Assembly: GCF_047511655.1 (NCBI RefSeq)
Contig: NC_133389.1
Coordinates: 25,674,501-25,738,500, forward strand
Direction: 5' to 3'
DNA: 64,000 nt
DNA from: Castor canadensis
Taxonomy: Eukaryota; Chordata; Mammalia; Rodentia; Castoridae
A program made the translations under genes and the position numbers. Shown piece after piece: positions 1 to 10,759 of the stretch. The first letter of the stretch is position 1. The number at the start of each line of letters is the position of its first letter. A model generated the notes under the pieces. The model was not told the origin of the DNA, did no database searches, and saw only the letters and a program-made list of their open reading frames with translations.

Positions 1-785
1 CTTGGAGGGTGGGGAAGACTTTACCGGTCTTCCACATGGCTTTGTAATTAATGTCCGTCTACACCCGCAAAGGCACCTTTCACAAGTGAACTCACATACC
101 CATTCCGATAACCTAGCTTGAGAAACAGTAACAGCAATTTGGGGCATGTGCCGGAGCCAACGCCCTCCACCGATTTCACTCTCCGCGCAAGCCGCCCTGA
201 CAATAAGATAAACTACGTCTTTTATTAGCAGACGCGCTTTATTGGGAGAGAGAGGAGGTTCAGTTAGGTGCTAGGTGTGTTTCCTGCAGGCCGCCATCGC
301 CCACAGTAACCCAAAAAGTACACCGATCAGAAAAGAAAGTCAGGAACAAAGAGAAAACAAAAATCTGCTGAAGAACTGACGGCAAAGCATCTACTACTTT
401 CACTGAGACCCAAGGCAACACCCGCGCTCAGCCCGGGCGGGCGCCGGCCAAACTACTGCCGAACAACAAAGAGGAGCGGCGGCCGCGGCCGAGCCCCTCC
501 GAGTTGACTGGGAAGGTCCGGGAAACAGCGAGCGGAGTGGACCGACCCCGACGAAACCAGAGGGTGGGGAAGGGCTCAAGGCCCCGTGGCTCGCTCGCCC
601 CGGTCCGGTCCAGACCGCCCTGCGGAAGACCCCGATTCACCCTGGCTCCGCCGGCCCAGCCGGATCCGCCGCCTCCCGCGCACTCCCTCCGCGGCCGCCG
701 CCGGGAGCCCCCGCCCCGGGGCGGGGAAGCCGCGGGCGGGGCGCGCGGGCCCGGCGGGGGAAGAGGAGGGGACATGGCGCGTTAC
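1..785 (-). other. SMAD4: SMAD4 intron 1, 5' part
   Basis: This is the sequence just downstream, on the minus strand, of the SMAD4 exon 1 splice donor at 781-785. It continues the CpG island to about position 420 and then becomes ordinary AT/GC-balanced DNA with no recognised repeat. No coding exon is seen; the first SMAD4 coding exon lies beyond the window. Open frames here are GC-rich and have no recognisable protein content. Confidence 0.7.
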
Positions 786-1198
786 CTGGGCTCGGGCGCT
801 GGCGAAGGGAGTCGTTCTCCCGCCGCTGCTCGTCCGCGGTTGCTCCGCGCCCCCGTCGCTTCCCTCGGCAACCCCGGGCGCTCCTCGGTCCCCGCACCAA
901 GGCGTCCGGGCCAGGCAGCCCCTCGGCGCCGCTCCGCGCGGGCCGGGCCGCCTCTAGCTCCCGGGCGGCCCCGCGGCGGGGGAGGGGGGAAGCTTCTCTT
1001 GCGGGGCGCTCGGTTCCCCTCACCCGCTCCCGCCCCCTGGACGGCCGCGGAGCCGAGGGGCGGGCGGGAAGGGCCTCTCGAGGACAGCAGGCAGATGCGA
1101 ACGCGGGCTTCGCCACCCGAGCCGCTCCGCTACCGCAGCGGCGACGACGACCAAGGGCCGTGTTGTTGCTGCCAACTTGTCGGGAAGACACTGAGCAT
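786..1198 (-). other. SMAD4: SMAD4 untranslated exon 1
   Basis: SMAD4 is the common-partner Smad that joins receptor-activated Smads to carry TGF-beta/BMP signals to the nucleus. Only its first, non-coding exon is here. Read on the minus strand, the exon starts near position 1198 with atgctcagtg and contains gacaagttggcagcaacaac. It ends in gcccgagcccag, followed by a GT donor (gtaac, 781-785). These strings match the human SMAD4 leader from memory, including the exon end, and the gene order beside ELAC1 agrees. The exact 5' end is inferred from that match. The leader carries a short upstream ORF at 1130-1198. The long GC-rich open frames crossing this exon are not coding. Confidence 0.85.
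1130..1198 (-). other. Upstream ORF in the SMAD4 leader
   Basis: The inferred first codon of the SMAD4 leader is an ATG that opens a frame of 22 codons, beginning MLSVFPTSWQ and ending at TAG (1130-1132). It lies wholly inside exon 1, so splicing does not alter it. If transcription starts at or upstream of 1198, scanning ribosomes meet it very close to the cap, where initiation is often weak. Translation is not demonstrated, and a start site a few bases downstream would remove the ATG. Confidence 0.4.
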
Positions 1199-1350
1199 GC
1201 GCGCGCCGAGACCACATCCGGGTAATTTCAGGGTTTGGCTCTTTTCCCCAGCAGCTCTCCTTTCTCCCGGCTGCTCCCGCCTCCCGCCCCCAGAGACGCG
1301 AGGGTCGCACTGCGCAGGCGTCCGCGTACAGCTGGAGTCTGCGAGCAGCT

Positions 1351-2700
1351 GCGAGGCCTGCTCCGTGGCAGAGCTGCTCTGGGCCAGGGTGTCATCAGAG
1401 AAAATGACTTCCCTTTGCAATAGCAGCACAGCAGAGAGAGCTCGGCGTCCAGTACCGAGCGATCCCCCGGGCCTCCTGGGCTTTTCTGTTTTGTTAAGGA
1501 CCTGCGCGGGCTCAAGAATTAGACTTTTAACAGCCAAGCACTAACTCCGGATGGTTGTAGCGGTTTACTTGGGGAAGAAACTGGCGATGGCTGCACCCTC
1601 CTTTCCATCCGACCAGTTCGGAATCACGAACTGCTAAGTGTTTAAACTTTTGCACAGACCAGGCAAGGAATCACACATTTAGGGAGCCTGGCCAGGTGTC
1701 ACGAAAGGCATCCGGTTCTTGTTGGAAGAGATTTAGGTGAAGTCGCCGAGTTAGAAGCAGCTTTTGAGACCTACCGAACTCCTATTAAGCAATTGAAGTT
1801 AGTTGCCTGGACTTGGGGAGGTAGATCAGTGGTAGCTGGCTTGCCTAGCTTGCACGAAGCCCTGGCTGGGTGGTTCCATTCCATCCCAGCACTATCAAAA
1901 ACTAAAAATTTAAACTAAAAAAAAGTTTAAAGCATAATCTCTGCTTTTGATTTTAAACTATATTTGATAATTTTATAAGACGTATACATTTCTTTTGTAA
2001 CTTAAGTGTCAGGCTGAAGGTGTAGCTCAATGGTAAAGAAAAACACATACTAATTACATGTGTTTTTTTGTCTGTTTGTTTGTTTTACCAACCAGGAAAC
2101 ACCTCCATCATGGTTCCTGTAAGACTAATTATTAGCTAATTCTAAGCCCTTTCTTAGGTAGTGTTGCCCAGAAATTATACACACTTCCTGTCAGTCACAC
2201 ACACTGCCCCTTGCCATCATAACCGGTCTCTTCATTCTTCTACCAGAAAGCCCCTGAAGCTGTCATCTTCAAAGTGGTGCTCTCATATCCCTGAGGTTTA
2301 TGACCACATTTAAGGGAATTCATTTCCAGATCATCCACTATCATACGAACTAGCTTCTAAAATTGTTCATCTTGAGAAGGCAGCTGAGGATACAGCGTCT
2401 CTGTTCAAAACTGACTTTCCCACATTACAAAGGAAAGTCAAAATTCTCACCCATTTGTAAGGTGACTAAAGATGTAAAATAAAAACACTTCTGGAACAAT
2501 CCAAAGGGACAATTCAAAATTTGGTATGCTGAAAAGCAAATGACTTTAATGAATGGATGTTAAAAGTTTTTGCAAATCCAATTATTTGAGGTCAATAAAA
2601 TTGAAGAAAGATCTGTCAGCTGACAGATCATTAAAAATATTTTGGTAGCAGATCAATATTTGATTCTTCAGTAAAATACCCCAGAAAGAGATTTTAAAAT
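1351..2700. other. SMAD4 upstream flank
   Basis: This is the flank upstream of the SMAD4 promoter. An ID-type SINE on the plus strand sits at about 1811-1920 (box-A-like gtagatcagtggtagctggc, then an A-rich tail). A short ID head (ggtgtagctcaatggtaaag) is at 2018-2037. A perfect 20-bp palindrome lies at 2610-2629. The remainder is AT-rich and unrecognised, and no exon is seen. Confidence 0.6.
2610..2629. repeat. Perfect 20-bp palindrome
   Basis: The sequence gatctgtcagctgacagatc equals its own reverse complement over 20 bases. Its core, tgtcagctgaca, recurs at 15820-15831. The core contains an E-box (cagctg) flanked by two inverted TGACAG motifs, the kind bound by TALE homeodomain factors (MEIS, TGIF, PREP). 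It lies about 1.4 kb upstream of the inferred SMAD4 start. Confidence 0.9.
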
Positions 2701-2724
2701 TGAATAACATTGCTATCACTACAT

Positions 2725-3360
2725 TTCTTCCACTGCATCTATATTAGCTGTCCATTGTATAACAATAACACCACAAATTTAAGGGTTAAAATAGCACTCA
2801 TTTATTATCTCACAGTTTCCATGGAGTCCGGGCACGTCTTAGCTAGGTCCTCTGCAAAGGGATACTCCACTGAGAAAAAGGATCTGCTTCCAAGCTCACA
2901 TCGTTTTGGTAACACTCAATTCCTTGCAGACTGCAGAACTGAGGGTCTTGGTCCTTTGCTGGCTATCACCTGGAGGCCCTCTCAGTTCTTTGCCATGTGT
3001 AGTCCTCCATACGTTCACATTATGGCAACTTGCTTCTTCCAAACCAGCAAAAGGGAGAGTTTTGTCAAGACACTGGTTACTTTTTTTTTTTCCCCAAGAG
3101 ATAGTGTCTTGCTATGTTGCCCAGACTAAACTCCTAAGGCTCAAGTGATCCTCCTGCCTCAGCATCCTGAGTAGCTAGGACTAGGGCTGTGCACCACCAC
3201 ACCTCTAGTTGGCTTGGTTATAGTCTTACGTATCATGATGGCATACACAGAGTCATAAAAGGCCCAAAGCAAATCACACTCAATGGGCAGGGATCACACA
3301 AGGGCATGAACACCAGGAGGTAGGGATCTACATTATAGTCTATCCACCACACTATCTACT
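2725..3360. mobile_element. Old LTR-type repeat with inserted B1-like SINE
   Basis: About 2730-3075 and 3210-3340 resemble a widespread ancient mammalian repeat with the phrase 'tttattatctcacagtttcc', followed by a series of 'cttgg/ccttgc' segments. I cannot name the family without a library search. A 7SL-derived SINE on the minus strand interrupts it at 3080-3204: poly-T head, cttgctatgttgcccagact, then a reversed promoter end. Confidence 0.5.
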
Positions 3361-4200
3361 TATATCTGCAAATGACATTCCTTATAAGCTCAGCCTCTTC
3401 TGAATCTCCCTTCGGATTCCCTTCACCTTTTTGTTTAAAGGACACCTGGCTTTCCCTTCCACTTCTAATGTAGTTGGCAACCATGTTTTTAACCATGAGC
3501 CTGGAGGTGAGGGTGGTATCTTTTTGCTCATCAACAATGCTTCCTGACCGATGCCTCCACCCAGGAACCAGCAGCTTCAAATCTCATTCTGAAGTACTCC
3601 CATCATCGCCCTCATTCTGCTTCCTTTTTTTCCACTCACCATCTGCTGCTGTCATTTAGTCACCCAGTGCCACTTCTGTCCTAATCCAAAGGAGTTGTAA
3701 TATATACTTAGGTGATCATCCAGTATCCTGGCCTTTCAGTTCCTTTATTTCTCCTTCAAGGCTCTTGTCCTCTGTCCTGATTCGGCCACTCACTTCCATG
3801 GTTATAATCATGGGAGCAGTAGCAAACTCTGCAGTTTCTTCATAATCCCAATTTCAAACATCTTATACTTTATCACGTCCTCACTGGCTGTCACCTGGAG
3901 CCCCCTCAGTTCCTTGCCATGTGGTTCACTTCATGGGGAAGCTCACAGTATGGTGGCTTGCTTCTTTCCTGGTCACTCTGTATTACTGTAAACTCCAACA
4001 ATTCAGCCCTCACCTGGGCTCCCTCTAGTCCTTACCCAGCTGAAACCCCTGGCCAGTCATTATAATGACTTGCACATTATTCTCAACCTTCTTGTCTTCC
4101 CCTTTTGTCAAGCGTGTGTGCATGACAAAACCACAATTCTGACTCAAGCCAGCTCTCCACCTACTCCACAGAAGCACCCATGCTTCAGAGTGTGGCTAGC
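3361..4200. other. Intergenic DNA, mostly unrecognised
   Basis: C/T-rich DNA between SMAD4 and ELAC1. The phrase around 3880-3960 (tcacctggagccccctcagt) repeats wording found at 2965-3000, so a second fragment of the same old repeat is likely here. Short open frames have no recognisable product. Confidence 0.4.
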
Positions 4201-4870
4201 GAAAAACACAATCACACTGACCACTTTCACTTTGATTTCATCACTGTAAACCTCAGGTTGACCTTAGTGCTGCCCAGCAATCCTACTTCCTCTTTCATTC
4301 TTTCTAGATTGCATACCTTCTCTGTCCTCTAACCTACTCCTCTTCTCCATCCTCATTCCCAATGAATGACCCTACTTCCTATTTCATTGAAGACATTAAA
4401 GAAATAAGCAAATGGTCACAGTATCCCAGCATCACATCTATCCATACCCATATACCAGCCTTTTCTACACTTTCCCTTCAAGCATAGTTGAATTTCCACG
4501 TTCCTAGCAAAGACCAGTCCCTTTGCTAAGTCAATGATTCCAGTCCCTTCTCATCTAGTTGAGATCATCATCTTCACTCCAGCAATTATCCCTCCATCTT
4601 CTGTATTCTCAATGCTCCCCACTCTGCTGATTCTTTTCCATAAGTTTATGAGCAGCTGTTATTTCTCTAGTCCTACAAGGGTTTTCTTCCTGACCCATTT
4701 CCACTGTCAGCTGCCAATCATTTCTCTGCCTCCTTTGCAATGAAACTCCTAAGAGTTTTCTATGCAATACTGTCCCAAGTTCTTCTCCTACTCTACAGTA
4801 GCACACATACAATATAATAACATTTATACAAAGTTAAAGAACATATAAAGCACTTTTTGTGTGTTAAGAC

Positions 4871-4954
4871 TATGCATTTGGGAGGGAGAGGCAAGTGATT
4901 TCCAGACCAGCCTGCCTTGCATAGCGAGACTTTGTCTCAAAAAAAAAAAAAAAC
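4871..4954 (+). mobile_element. B1-like (7SL-derived) SINE
   Basis: Partial monomer lacking its head, with ttgggagggagaggcaagtg, accagcctgccttgcatagc, then tttgtctc and a poly-A tail. Confidence 0.75.
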
Positions 4955-5283
4955 CTACACATATTTTAGTATAATCATAACAACAAAATTACAGCATATT
5001 TTAGGTTGTCAGCTGAAATGGTAAGTCTCCCACCCTCCCCTCAATCCACTCCATCATGCTTTTCTCTATTCTAATTAAAACTATTCTTGTCAAGATCAAC
5101 AATAAACTTCACATTGGCTAAATTCAATAATCAACTCTCATCTTGATTGACTTGTTTATCACAGCAGACACAGCTTATCACTGGTTGTTATCATTGTTGC
5201 TTCCTGTCTTCTTTGCGGGTGCCATCTCTTCTCTCAAAACTTTCAACCTTGTAGTGAGTGACCCAGGGCACATTCCTTGGACT

Positions 5284-5309
5284 TCTCTCTCTCTCTCTCT
5301 CTCTCTCTT
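5284..5309. repeat. (CT)n microsatellite
   Basis: An uninterrupted run of about 13 CT dinucleotides inside old repeat DNA. Confidence 0.95.
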
Positions 5310-6182
5310 ATCTATACTTATTACCTTAGTGATCTCTTGACATCCAATAGCATCTAAGATGTATAGCATTATCAAATATGATGAAAACTCCCAAATGTGT
5401 ATCTCCAGCTCAGACCACTCACCTGAATACTGCAGTATATTGTGTATCTCAAACCTAACATGTCAAAAATTGAACAATATTCTCCCATAGACCTGTTTAG
5501 CCTGCCAGCTTTCCTGTCTCAGTTGATAACAGCATCTGTCAAGTTTCTCAGATTTCAAACCCTAGCATCATACTTTCTTTATCTTACACCCCATGTCTAA
5601 TCCTAAATCAGAGCATCACTCACCACCTCCCTGCTAGCTCCTGGTCTGACCTACCAGGAATCTGACTGATTCCTGCTTGGAATCAGTCTTCTAAGTACTC
5701 TCCCTGTTCTTGTCCTTACGATCCCTGTATTAAATGTAAGTCATCATGCATTAAATGTTCCTCATTTTATTCAGAGTAAAAATCTACACCCTGTCATTCT
5801 CTCCCTCTCTCTGACTCACTTCCAGTCTATTGAAAGTGTATTTCCTTCCTAATAAGCTTTACTATCACTTTCATTACAAAAAAGTCTATTTCCTTAAAAC
5901 AGTCCAAAAGGTTCTATAACTGCAGCTTGCCACTCCACCCCAGTCATTCTCCTGAATCACTCTGTTCCAGCCTTCGCCACCTCCTTTGTTGATCCCAGAA
6001 GATACCAGTTATGTTCTCACAATAAGGCTTCTGTATGGGATGTGCCCTCTGCCTAGTACATACTTCCCCCAGAGACCTACACTGCTAACTCCTTACCTCC
6101 TTTGGTCAAAAGTCACCTCCTCAATGAGACCAGTCATGACCTTTTTAAAATCACAACCCAATCTCAATCTCCCCACCCCCTT

Positions 6183-6256
6183 GTGGATCTAGAGATCAAA
6201 CCTCGGACCACATACATGCTAGGCAGATGCTCTACCACTGAGCTACATCCCTGATC
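6183..6256 (-). mobile_element. ID-type SINE
   Basis: Reverse-orientation tRNA-like unit: the segment gctctaccactgagctacat is the complement of the ID box-A region. It splits the LINE-2-like 3' end. Confidence 0.8.
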
Positions 6257-6561
6257 ACAACCTATTCTTAACTCTCACACTACACTACAAATCCCCCTTA
6301 CCCTGCTCTTTTCCCATTGATTTATCTTCTTTGTGATTTATTACCTATCACCCCTCCACACTAGAATGTAAGCCCCACAAAGGCAGAGGTTTATCTGTTG
6401 TATTTACTAATGCATCCCAGAGTAGCCACGGAAACATAGGAGATGTTCAATCAATATTTGAATGAAAGGACAAAGTGTTTTGTACTTCTACCTATAGGAA
6501 TAGACTTGAATACTATTTCATTCCAGCAAGAATATCCTAATAATATTAACAGCCTATTAAA

Positions 6562-6890
6562 ATTTGTAAACCAAGCATGGTGGCACATGCCTATAATTCC
6601 AGCACTTGGGAGGCTGGGGTAGGAAGATTGTGAGTTCAAGGCCAGCCTGGGCTGCTAAAGGAGACTCTGTCTCCAAAAAAAAGAAATTTGTAATTTTTTA
6701 GATTGTTTAAATCAGTTGGGTGTTAGCATTGTATTAATTATATGAGCAAGGTGAGTTTTTAAGCGTAAGTGACTCCATTTTATAAAGGAGTGCTTAGGAC
6801 TGGGGTGTATAGCTCAAATGGTACAGTGCTTACCTAGCAAGTGCAGCATCCTGACTTTAAGCCTTAATGCCACAGAAAAAGATAGTTTTT
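6562..6890 (+). mobile_element. B1 SINE followed by ID SINE
   Basis: A B1 monomer at 6562-6687 (aagcatggtggcacatgcct, gttcaaggccagcctgggct, A-rich tail) is followed after about 110 bases by an ID unit at 6799-6890 (ggtgtatagctcaaatggta, A-rich tail). Confidence 0.8.
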
Positions 6891-7616
6891 TAATTTTTGT
6901 AGAAACATATTATGGGCTGATCAATAAAAGACTTCCTATCCTAATATATACTAAAATACTCAAGGACAAGTGTAATGGAAATACAAGATAAGGGACAAAA
7001 GAGTGATATAAAAATTTCTTTTAAAGAAAAGCTTATTCATGTATTTTTAAGTGGATGATAGATACATTACGATATTTTGACTCAGACACTTAAAGAATGA
7101 TGTAACATTCTTATTTTAAAATGCCAGTACTTAAACTATGACAGAAATAAAGTTTGCAGTTCTTTAAAGTTATGTTGAGACATTTTAGATGTGACCTTTA
7201 ATAGTTCAAGAAGAAATAGTTTATCAATTTTCTTTTAGAAGAAACACAGTTTCTCAAATTCTGTTTAGGAGGTAGACAAGCAAGAAATTCAAGGGCCACA
7301 GTCTGAAAGCATTCACAGAAAGCCAGGATGTAACACCTTGGCTGAGCTTCTCCATGTGAAATGTCTCCATTCCACCCGCATCTCTGACCTGGGCAGGCAG
7401 AGATGCTTGAAAAGAAGGTTTCTTTCCTATTGTTTTCTTTAGTGCCTGCACTTGCTAGGGCTAGCAGCTTTCCTAGGGAGAGGGGGCCCGGTGTTAGCCA
7501 GCACTGACACCTGGGAGGGACTAAAATGAAATGTATGTGAAAACAACTTAGCAATTGACAGGTTCAGGCACATGTTAATGTCATGATATTTTAGTGTTAA
7601 TCCAATTGGCTTTGTT
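6891..7616. other. Intergenic DNA, nothing recognised
   Basis: AT-rich to about 7200, then more balanced. A minus-strand open frame at 7198-7554 shows no domain or homology I recognise and has no splice or promoter context, so I treat it as chance. Confidence 0.5.
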
Positions 7617-7955
7617 TGTTTGTTTGTTCTTGACAGTGCTGGGGATCTGTCCCAGGGTCTTTCAGATGTTAGGCAAGCACTCTCCCACTGAGCTACATCC
7701 CCAGCCCTTTCCTTTCTTCCTTTTTTTCTTCTTTCTTTCTTTCTTTCCTTTCTTTCTTTCTTTCTTTCTCTCTTTCTTTCTTCCTTCCTTCCTTCCTCTT
7801 TGTCCTTCCTGCCTCTTTTTCCTTCCTGCCTTTCTTTAATTTAATTTACTTTGAAACAGTGTCATTTTATGTAAATTCAAGGCCTTGAACTTACAATTGT
7901 TTTTTGTCAGCCTCCCAAATGCTAGGATTACAAGCATGTACCACCACCCCTAGCT
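7617..7955 (-). mobile_element. ID and B1 SINEs around a CT-rich microsatellite
   Basis: A minus-strand ID unit (7617-7709; agctacatccccagccc) abuts a (TTTC)n/(TTCC)n tract at about 7708-7836, followed by a minus-strand B1 monomer (7850-7955; ctaggattacaagcatgtac). The tract sits at the junction between the two SINE parts, where a SINE tail or linker would be expected to expand. Confidence 0.8.
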
Positions 7956-7956
7956 C

Positions 7957-8341
7957 TTAACCCATATATATATTTTTTTTAATTCATATGTGCATACAAT
8001 GTTTGGGTCATTTCTGCCCCCTTCCCCTTACCCCCTCCCTTACCCCCTCCCCTCCCTCGTTCCCTCCCTTACCCCCCTCATCCCTCGCTACTCACCAGAA
8101 ACTATTTTGTCCTTATCTCTAATTTTGTTGTAGAGAGAGTATAAGCAATAATAGAAAGGAACAAGGGTTTTTGCTGGTTGAGATAAGGATAGCTATACAG
8201 GGAGTTGACTTGCATTGATTTCCTGTGCATGTGTGTTACCTTCTAAGTCAATTCTTCTCGAACTAACCTTTTCTCTAGTTCCTGGTCCCCTTCTCCTGTT
8301 GGGCTCAGTTGCTTTAAAGTATCTGCTTTATTAACCCATAT
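7957..8341 (-). mobile_element. 5'-truncated L1 insertion with target-site duplication
   Basis: The 11-bp direct repeat ttaacccatat occurs at 7957-7967 and 8331-8341. Between them is a T-rich stretch on the left (about 7968-7982), then a pyrimidine tract (about 8017-8090), then non-repetitive sequence. On the minus strand this reads as an L1 3' UTR with a G-rich polypurine tract followed by an A-rich tail. The duplication, tail and G-rich 3' UTR are hallmarks of target-primed L1 insertion with 5' truncation. The intact duplication suggests a fairly recent event. No ORF2 remains. Confidence 0.7.
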
Positions 8342-9240
8342 TTTTTAAACTAACCCAAATTGTCCCTGAAAAAAATTACCACTGATTAACCTAAACACCG
8401 CACATGTTTCCTGCATTCCTAAAAGCAATTGTAGTAAACTATGGTCTCTGGCTTAAAATCTAGGAAGTTTTGTTTGAAGGTGACTTTGATGTGCTTTTGA
8501 CTATCATGCCATGTGTCCTTTTAGGTTTATAGGAGCCAAAGACTTGGTGAGGAAGAGAGAACATGGGTGGAACCAAGGTTCCATTTCTACTTTTATTTCT
8601 TTTAAAAAGCTTTAATAGCTACTGTTCATGCTGGGTTCAGCAGGGACCCCAAGGGCACTGTGGACAGAATCCCAAGAGGGGAAGAGGTGGAGCAGGAAGG
8701 AAGGAATTAGGTAGGAGGGGAGAGAAAATCACAGTCCACCTTTGCCTGGCAGCAGTCCACAGAGTATTCACTGAAGCTGGGAGGACTCTGACAGCGAGGA
8801 ACAGGGCAGCACAACACTGCTTGTGGGCCCCAGTCTCTCCATTCATGCTGTGAACATCATAATCCGTGTCTACCAGGTACCAATTCTGAGGGATTCAGAG
8901 ATAAATCTACCACAGCAAATGTTCTTGAGTAGCCCCCACTCTAGTGGGGGAGGAGTGGGGTGTTGAGAATTCTGAAGACATGAGAAAAGGGGGATACTGT
9001 GAGGAAAAAAAGAAGGAAACCAAGTTTGTTCAGAAGGCGTGAGAGAAAGAACATTTTAGCTGGATCTTGAAGTAGGAGTGTGGCCAGCAGAAAGGGATGG
9101 AGTAGACACTTTCAAGGCAAAGGAAACAGCTTAGAGATATGACAGGGGTTGGTGTGCATGTGGAATGAGTTAAAAAAAATTATATACTTAGTCATTGATT
9201 GATATACCTGCCCATATGCGTGTGTGTATACAACAAAAAC
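8342..9240. other. Intergenic DNA with old LINE-2-like fragment
   Basis: The first 500 bases are unrecognised. About 8875-9160 resembles the antisense of a LINE-2 3' region (gggattcagagataaatcta, later gctggatcttgaagtaggag). The open frames at 8563-8853 and 8637-8846 overlap on opposite strands and have no recognisable product. Confidence 0.4.
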
Positions 9241-9820
9241 AAAACACTATTCACAAATGGTTACACATTATATTATTTGCTACAGTAAACAGAAACAACT
9301 CAAATGCCTATCAAAAGGAGACTAGTTGAATAAACTGTTCCCATTGGACACCACAGAACTCTTAAGAGTAAGCATATTCACTGCCCTATACAGTTACTGA
9401 CAACTGGAAGATCCACGTCACACAACGTGAAGGTGATGCTGTCATTGTGTCTCAAAGGCGGAGAAAATAATGTGCACTTATGACAACTGCAGCTGTACGA
9501 AATGGCCTAAGAACTGGGCAGATGGGTGGGGGGGTAGGAGGAAGTTTTTCATTGGTAATTTCTTTTTGAACCATGTAACTGTATTATCTATTGAAAAAAT
9601 TAGCAGCAACTTGATTCATGCTTGAAATCCAAAGTGCCTGGAACCTAGGTTAGCGAGCCTCCAGGAACACTCTGACATTTATCAGTCACTGCCCAGAAGG
9701 GCAGACCGAACTGCCAGCGCCCTGATGACAGAGGTTCTCTTCCCCCACATCTCCAGATCCTAACATTACGCTCAATATGCAGCAAGTGTCACACATGTTT
9801 GCTGAATGAATGCATGGGGG
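9240..9820 (+). mobile_element. L1 3'-end fragment and LINE-2 3' end
   Basis: About 9270-9600 matches the 3' end of old mammalian L1 (acagaaacaactcaaatgcc, later ttgaaccatgtaactgtatt). About 9620-9815 ends with cacatgtttgctgaatgaat, the usual LINE-2 terminus. Both are decayed. Confidence 0.55.
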
Positions 9821-9976
9821 AAATAATTAGGAGATGCCCCTGGAAAAATAGATTTGTGGCCAGACAACGAAGGAAGGCATGCTGATGAACTGAACTCCAC
9901 CTGGGACCAGATATGTTTGGGCATTTTTTAAACAGTTTTATTGAGATATAATTTACATATTTAATTTTTTCTCATA

Positions 9977-10072
9977 GCTGAGCCTGTTGGCACATCCCTG
10001 TAATCACAGCACTCAGGAGGCTAATGCAGGGAATCTCAATTTTTGAGACCTTGTCTCAAAAAAAAAAAAACT
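9977..10072 (+). mobile_element. B1 SINE
   Basis: Degraded B1 monomer: gagcctgttggcacatccct, gcactcaggaggctaatgca, then ttgtctc and poly-A. Confidence 0.75.
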
Positions 10073-10089
10073 TTTTATTTCAGTAAATG

Positions 10090-10605
10090 TATATGTCTGT
10101 CATGCATGCAACCACCACCATAACCGATTGTAGACCACTTCATCCCTACAAAAGAGTCCCTTGTGCCCCCTTGCAGTCTGCTCCCTGTGGCTAAGGTTTG
10201 GATTTTCTAGGATTTCACATAAATGGAATCTTATCATGCAAAATCTTTCATATGTGGATTCTTTCAGTCAGCCTGCTGTTCTGAGATCCCAGCTGTTACT
10301 GTGCGTATCAGTAGTCAGTTCCTTTTTATTGCTCAGTTATATTCTACTGTAGGTTTATGCAAATCCACAGGTGCAGGTAGATGAGTAGTTGTCAGAGAAC
10401 AGAAGGTGGGAATTAGGAGATATAGAGTCTCTTTTTGGGGTGATGGGAATGTTCTGGGATTAGTGCTGATGGCTGTACAGCATTGTGAATATACTGAAAG
10501 ACACGGAATTGTATCCTCTAAAATGGTTAAAATCCTGAACTCATGCGAATTTTATCTTTCAAAATTATATTTTAGGCAAGTACTTCAAGCATGAGTACTA
10601 CACAA
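10090..10605. mobile_element. Old L1 3' UTR fragments
   Basis: About 10090-10280 has the 'gattttctaggatttcacat ... aatggaatcttatcatgcaa' phrase of an old L1M 3' region. About 10380-10600 has 'gggtgatgggaatgttctgg ... attgtgaatatactgaaaga', also a frequent L1M 3' UTR phrase. No coding sequence survives. Confidence 0.55.
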
Positions 10606-10759
10606 ATAGTCCTTGAAGACAGACTGACTTTGTACAGATCCAAATTTCACTACACACTAGCCAAGAGAACTGCCTCCTCTGGTTCTGGCCTGATGTTGTG
10701 TTTGCATAAGAAAAGATCCTTTCTCAGGCAGTACTCTCTGGGGTATTAAGGGTAAAGGT

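Larger units (their letters stand above)
420..1350. promoter_or_regulatory. SMAD4: CpG island and promoter of SMAD4
   Basis: A run of very high G+C with abundant CpG spans SMAD4 exon 1 and its upstream flank. Candidate sites on the upstream side (positions above 1198) are an NRF1-like element overlapping the start region (1195-1204, gcatgcgcgc), a second NRF1-like element (1310-1320, ctgcgcaggcg), and GC-box-like runs near 1277-1291. I see no clear TATA box close to the inferred start, which fits a housekeeping-type dispersed-start promoter. The assignment rests on exon 1 matching the SMAD4 leader as I remember it. Site names are motif matches only. Confidence 0.8.
4200..6475 (+). mobile_element. 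Old LINE-2-like copy
   Basis: A long degraded element. Around 5380-5480 it has the series 'actcccaaatgtgtatctcc ... ctcaaacctaacatgtc', which I associate with old LINE sequence just after a reverse-transcriptase YADD-like motif. It ends at about 6360-6470 with the LINE-2 type 3' end (ctagaatgtaagccccacaa, then atcaatatttgaatgaaagg). A B1 SINE (4871-4954, plus) and an ID SINE (6183-6256, minus) are inserted in it, and a CT run lies at 5284-5309. No intact reading frame remains. The 3' end is the firmest part; the 5' limit is a guess. Confidence 0.5.

Noticed and set aside
637..1215. A 192-codon minus-strand frame over SMAD4 exon 1
   Set aside because: It crosses the exon 1 donor into intron, starts upstream of the inferred transcription start, and has GC-driven composition.
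504..1544. A 346-codon plus-strand open frame, the longest in the window
   Set aside because: It runs antisense through the SMAD4 exon 1 CpG island, is extreme in Pro, Arg, Gly and Ala, and has no domain. High G+C removes stop codons.
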